Source: Acidobacteriota bacterium
GTDB taxonomy: Bacteria > Acidobacteriota > Terriglobia > Bryobacterales > Bryobacteraceae
Assembly: GCA_016213725.1 (NCBI GenBank)
Contig: JACQZS010000327.1
Location: 1 to 32,247, forward strand
Direction: 5' to 3'
DNA length: 32,247 nt
Shown here piece after piece: positions 30,653-32,247 of this stretch. A program made the translations under genes and the position numbers. Below the pieces are notes generated by a model that was not told where the DNA came from, made no database searches, and worked only from the letters and a program-made list of their open reading frames with translations. The first letter of the stretch is position 1; every line of letters begins with the position of its first letter.

Positions 30653-32247
30653 GTGCCGGCGCATGACGTCCATTCCTACTCAAACCCCGCGGAGTCGCGG
30701 GTCCGCCACGTCGAATTGGACCTGGCGGTGTCCTTCTCCGAGAAAAAACTGAGAGGCTCAGCCACTCTCCTGCTTGAGCCGGCGGGCAAAACCCTCGTCC
30801 TGGATACGCGCGATCTCACCATTCAGCGTGTCAACGGCTCCTCCTCCGGCTTCCGCGTCGGCGAGCGGGACAGGAAGTTGGGCGCGCCGCTCACCATCGA
30901 TCTCCCTACAGGCACCCGCAGCGTCCTGGTGGAGTACGAAACGGCTCCCGCGGCCTCCGGGCTGCAATGGCTCGATCCAGCCCAGACCGCGGGCAAGCAG
31001 CACCCCTTCCTCTTCTCGCAATCCCAGGCCATCCACGCCCGCTCCTGGATTCCGCTGCAGGATTCTCCCGGTGTCCGCGTCACATATTCTGCCCGCGTCC
31101 ACGCGCCTCTGCCGTTGAAGGCGCTGATGTCCGCCCGCCGAGTGCGGGACGGTCACTTCCACCTCGCTCAGCCCATTCCGCCCTACCTCATCGCCCTCGC
31201 AGTGGGCGACCTCCAATTCCAGGCCATCAGTCAACGCTGCGGGATCTGGGCTGAGCCCTCTGTGCTCAAGGCCGCCGCTCATGAGTTCGAAGACGTCGAG
31301 AAGATGGTGCAGGCCGCTGAGGGCCTCTACGGCCCCTACCGCTGGGGCCGCTATGACCTGCTGGTGCTGCCGCCTTCCTTCCCGTTCGGCGGCATGGAAA
31401 ATCCCTGCCTCACCTTCGCCACGCCCACCGTCATCGCCGGAGATAAGAGCCTCGTCTCGCTGGTATCGCACGAACTGGCCCACTCCTGGTCCGGCAACCT
31501 CGTCACCAACGCCACCTGGAGCGACTTCTGGTTGAACGAAGGCTTCACCACTTACATCGAGCGCCGCATCCAGGAGGTCCTCTACGGCCGCAAGCGAAGC
31601 GAAATGGAGTTCGCCATCGAAACCGGCGAACTCGCTCAGGAGCTGAAAGCACTTCCCGCCGAGGACCAGAAGCTGCGTGTGAACCTCGACGCCCGCGACC
31701 CCGACGATGGCATGACCCAGGTGCCTTACGTCAAAGGCGCCCTCATGCTCCGCATGCTGGAAGAAAAGCTGGGCCGCGCCAGGTTCGACGCCTGGATCAA
31801 GGCGTACTTCGACCGCTTCGCCTTCCAGTCCATCACCACGGACGAATTCCTCGCTTATCTGCACGCCAGTTTTCCCGGCGAGAATCTCAGCGCGTGGATC
31901 TCGCAGCCCGGCCTGCCCCCCGACGCGCCCAAGGTCACCTACGACTTTGACTCAACGCCTCGCAAGAGCTGGGCCACGCAGGAATGGCTCCACTGGCTGC
32001 GACAGATGCCCGCGGATCTGAGCGCGGCGAAGATGGCCGCCCTCGACGCCGAGTGGGGCTTCACGCAATCGGGCAACAGCGAGATCTCGGCGCAGTGGCT
32101 GCTGATGGCGATCCGGGCCGGCTACCAGCCTGCCTTTGCCAGGTTGGAGCAGTTTCTCATCACGGTCGGCCGCCGCAAGTTCGTCAAGCCGCTCTATGAG
32201 GAACTCGTCAAGACACCTGCGGGCAAAGCGCGCGCGCAAGCCATCTA
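30653..32247 (+). CDS. M1 aminopeptidase, leukotriene A4 hydrolase-like (3' end outside window)
   Basis: A zinc aminopeptidase of the LTA4H branch of family M1, 531 codons visible; the C-terminus, probably about 70-80 residues, is cut off by the window. GTG 30653 is chosen because the frame then starts PAHDVHSYSNPAESRVRHVEL, the usual LTA4H N-terminus. Motifs: GGMEN 246-250 (substrate amino-terminus), HELAH 273-277 and E296 in WLNEGF (zinc ligands H273, H277, E296; catalytic E274), Y359 in VPYVKG (transition-state Tyr). R507 and K509 in GRRKF match the human LTA4H carboxylate-binding Arg/Lys. The residue equal to human Tyr378 is Met354. No signal peptide is seen, so it is likely cytoplasmic. 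Aminopeptidase activity is expected; epoxide hydrolase activity cannot be inferred. Confidence 0.92.
   Translation, partial: MPAHDVHSYSNPAESRVRHVELDLAVSFSEKKLRGSATLLLEPAGKTLVLDTRDLTIQRVNGSSSGFRVGERDRKLGAPLTIDLPTGTRSVLVEYETAPAASGLQWLDPAQTAGKQHPFLFSQSQAIHARSWIPLQDSPGVRVTYSARVHAPLPLKALMSARRVRDGHFHLAQPIPPYLIALAVGDLQFQAISQRCGIWAEPSVLKAAAHEFEDVEKMVQAAEGLYGPYRWGRYDLLVLPPSFPFGGMENPCLTFATPTVIAGDKSLVSLVSHELAHSWSGNLVTNATWSDFWLNEGFTTYIERRIQEVLYGRKRSEMEFAIETGELAQELKALPAEDQKLRVNLDARDPDDGMTQVPYVKGALMLRMLEEKLGRARFDAWIKAYFDRFAFQSITTDEFLAYLHASFPGENLSAWISQPGLPPDAPKVTYDFDSTPRKSWATQEWLHWLRQMPADLSAAKMAALDAEWGFTQSGNSEISAQWLLMAIRAGYQPAFARLEQFLITVGRRKFVKPLYEELVKTPAGKARAQAI

Noticed and set aside
30758..31864. 368-residue minus-strand ORF
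   Set aside because: Antisense to the M1 peptidase, which carries all zinc-site motifs in the plus frame.

Overview
The window is high-GC bacterial DNA that most resembles a Bryobacterales-type (Solibacter-like) member of the Acidobacteriota. This is inferred from gene content, not from any database search. The pointers are an Oar-like receptor with an N-terminal carboxypeptidase-regulatory domain, Tat-leader enzymes of the sulfatase and enolase families, a Gfo/Idh/MocA C-terminus typical of that group, an FG-GAP/BACON/Ig-like mosaic surface protein and a glycine-rich Tat protein. I recognise 21 likely genes (two cut by the window ends) and one weak small ORF. There are no rRNA, tRNA, CRISPR or transposase genes.

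Left part (1-9.6 kb). The end of a Gfo/Idh/MocA oxidoreductase is followed by about 450 nt rich in stem-loops, including a clear intrinsic terminator (577-616, minus strand). That terminator ends a 1324-residue secreted beta-propeller/Ig mosaic protein. Divergent from it is a Tat-exported mannonate-dehydratase-like enolase superfamily enzyme. It converges on a minus-strand pair: an amidase coupled by a TAATG overlap to a glycosyltransferase-methyltransferase fusion.

Middle part (9.6-18.7 kb). This holds an ATP-grasp ligase, a Tat-leader glycine-rich protein, the hrcA-grpE-dnaJ heat-shock operon on the minus strand (no dnaK and no visible CIRCE operator), a sulfatase, a small membrane protein and a processive CslA-like GT2 synthase.

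Right part (18.7-32.2 kb). A good sigma-70-type promoter (18764-18792) precedes a tight three-gene operon: Oar-like TonB-dependent receptor, Tat-exported HisC-like aminotransferase, and a SulP anion transporter that lacks its STAS domain. Around it lie a small secreted HExxHxxGxxH protein, a DASS-type anion permease, a second TonB-dependent receptor, an HGSNAT-like membrane acyltransferase and an M1 leukotriene-A4-hydrolase-like aminopeptidase that runs off the end. Two outer-membrane receptors and two inner-membrane anion carriers within 11 kb suggest a nutrient-uptake neighbourhood for anionic or amino-containing substrates. The receptor / exported aminotransferase / SulP operon is the most unusual arrangement here.

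Five proteins carry twin-arginine leaders (glycine-rich, enolase-type, amidase, aminotransferase, and an apparently degenerate one on the sulfatase), so folded-protein export is a recurring theme. Start codons were chosen from ribosome-binding sites and family N-termini. Several differ from the longest ORF (GTG at 4608, TTG at 13255, GTG at 30653).
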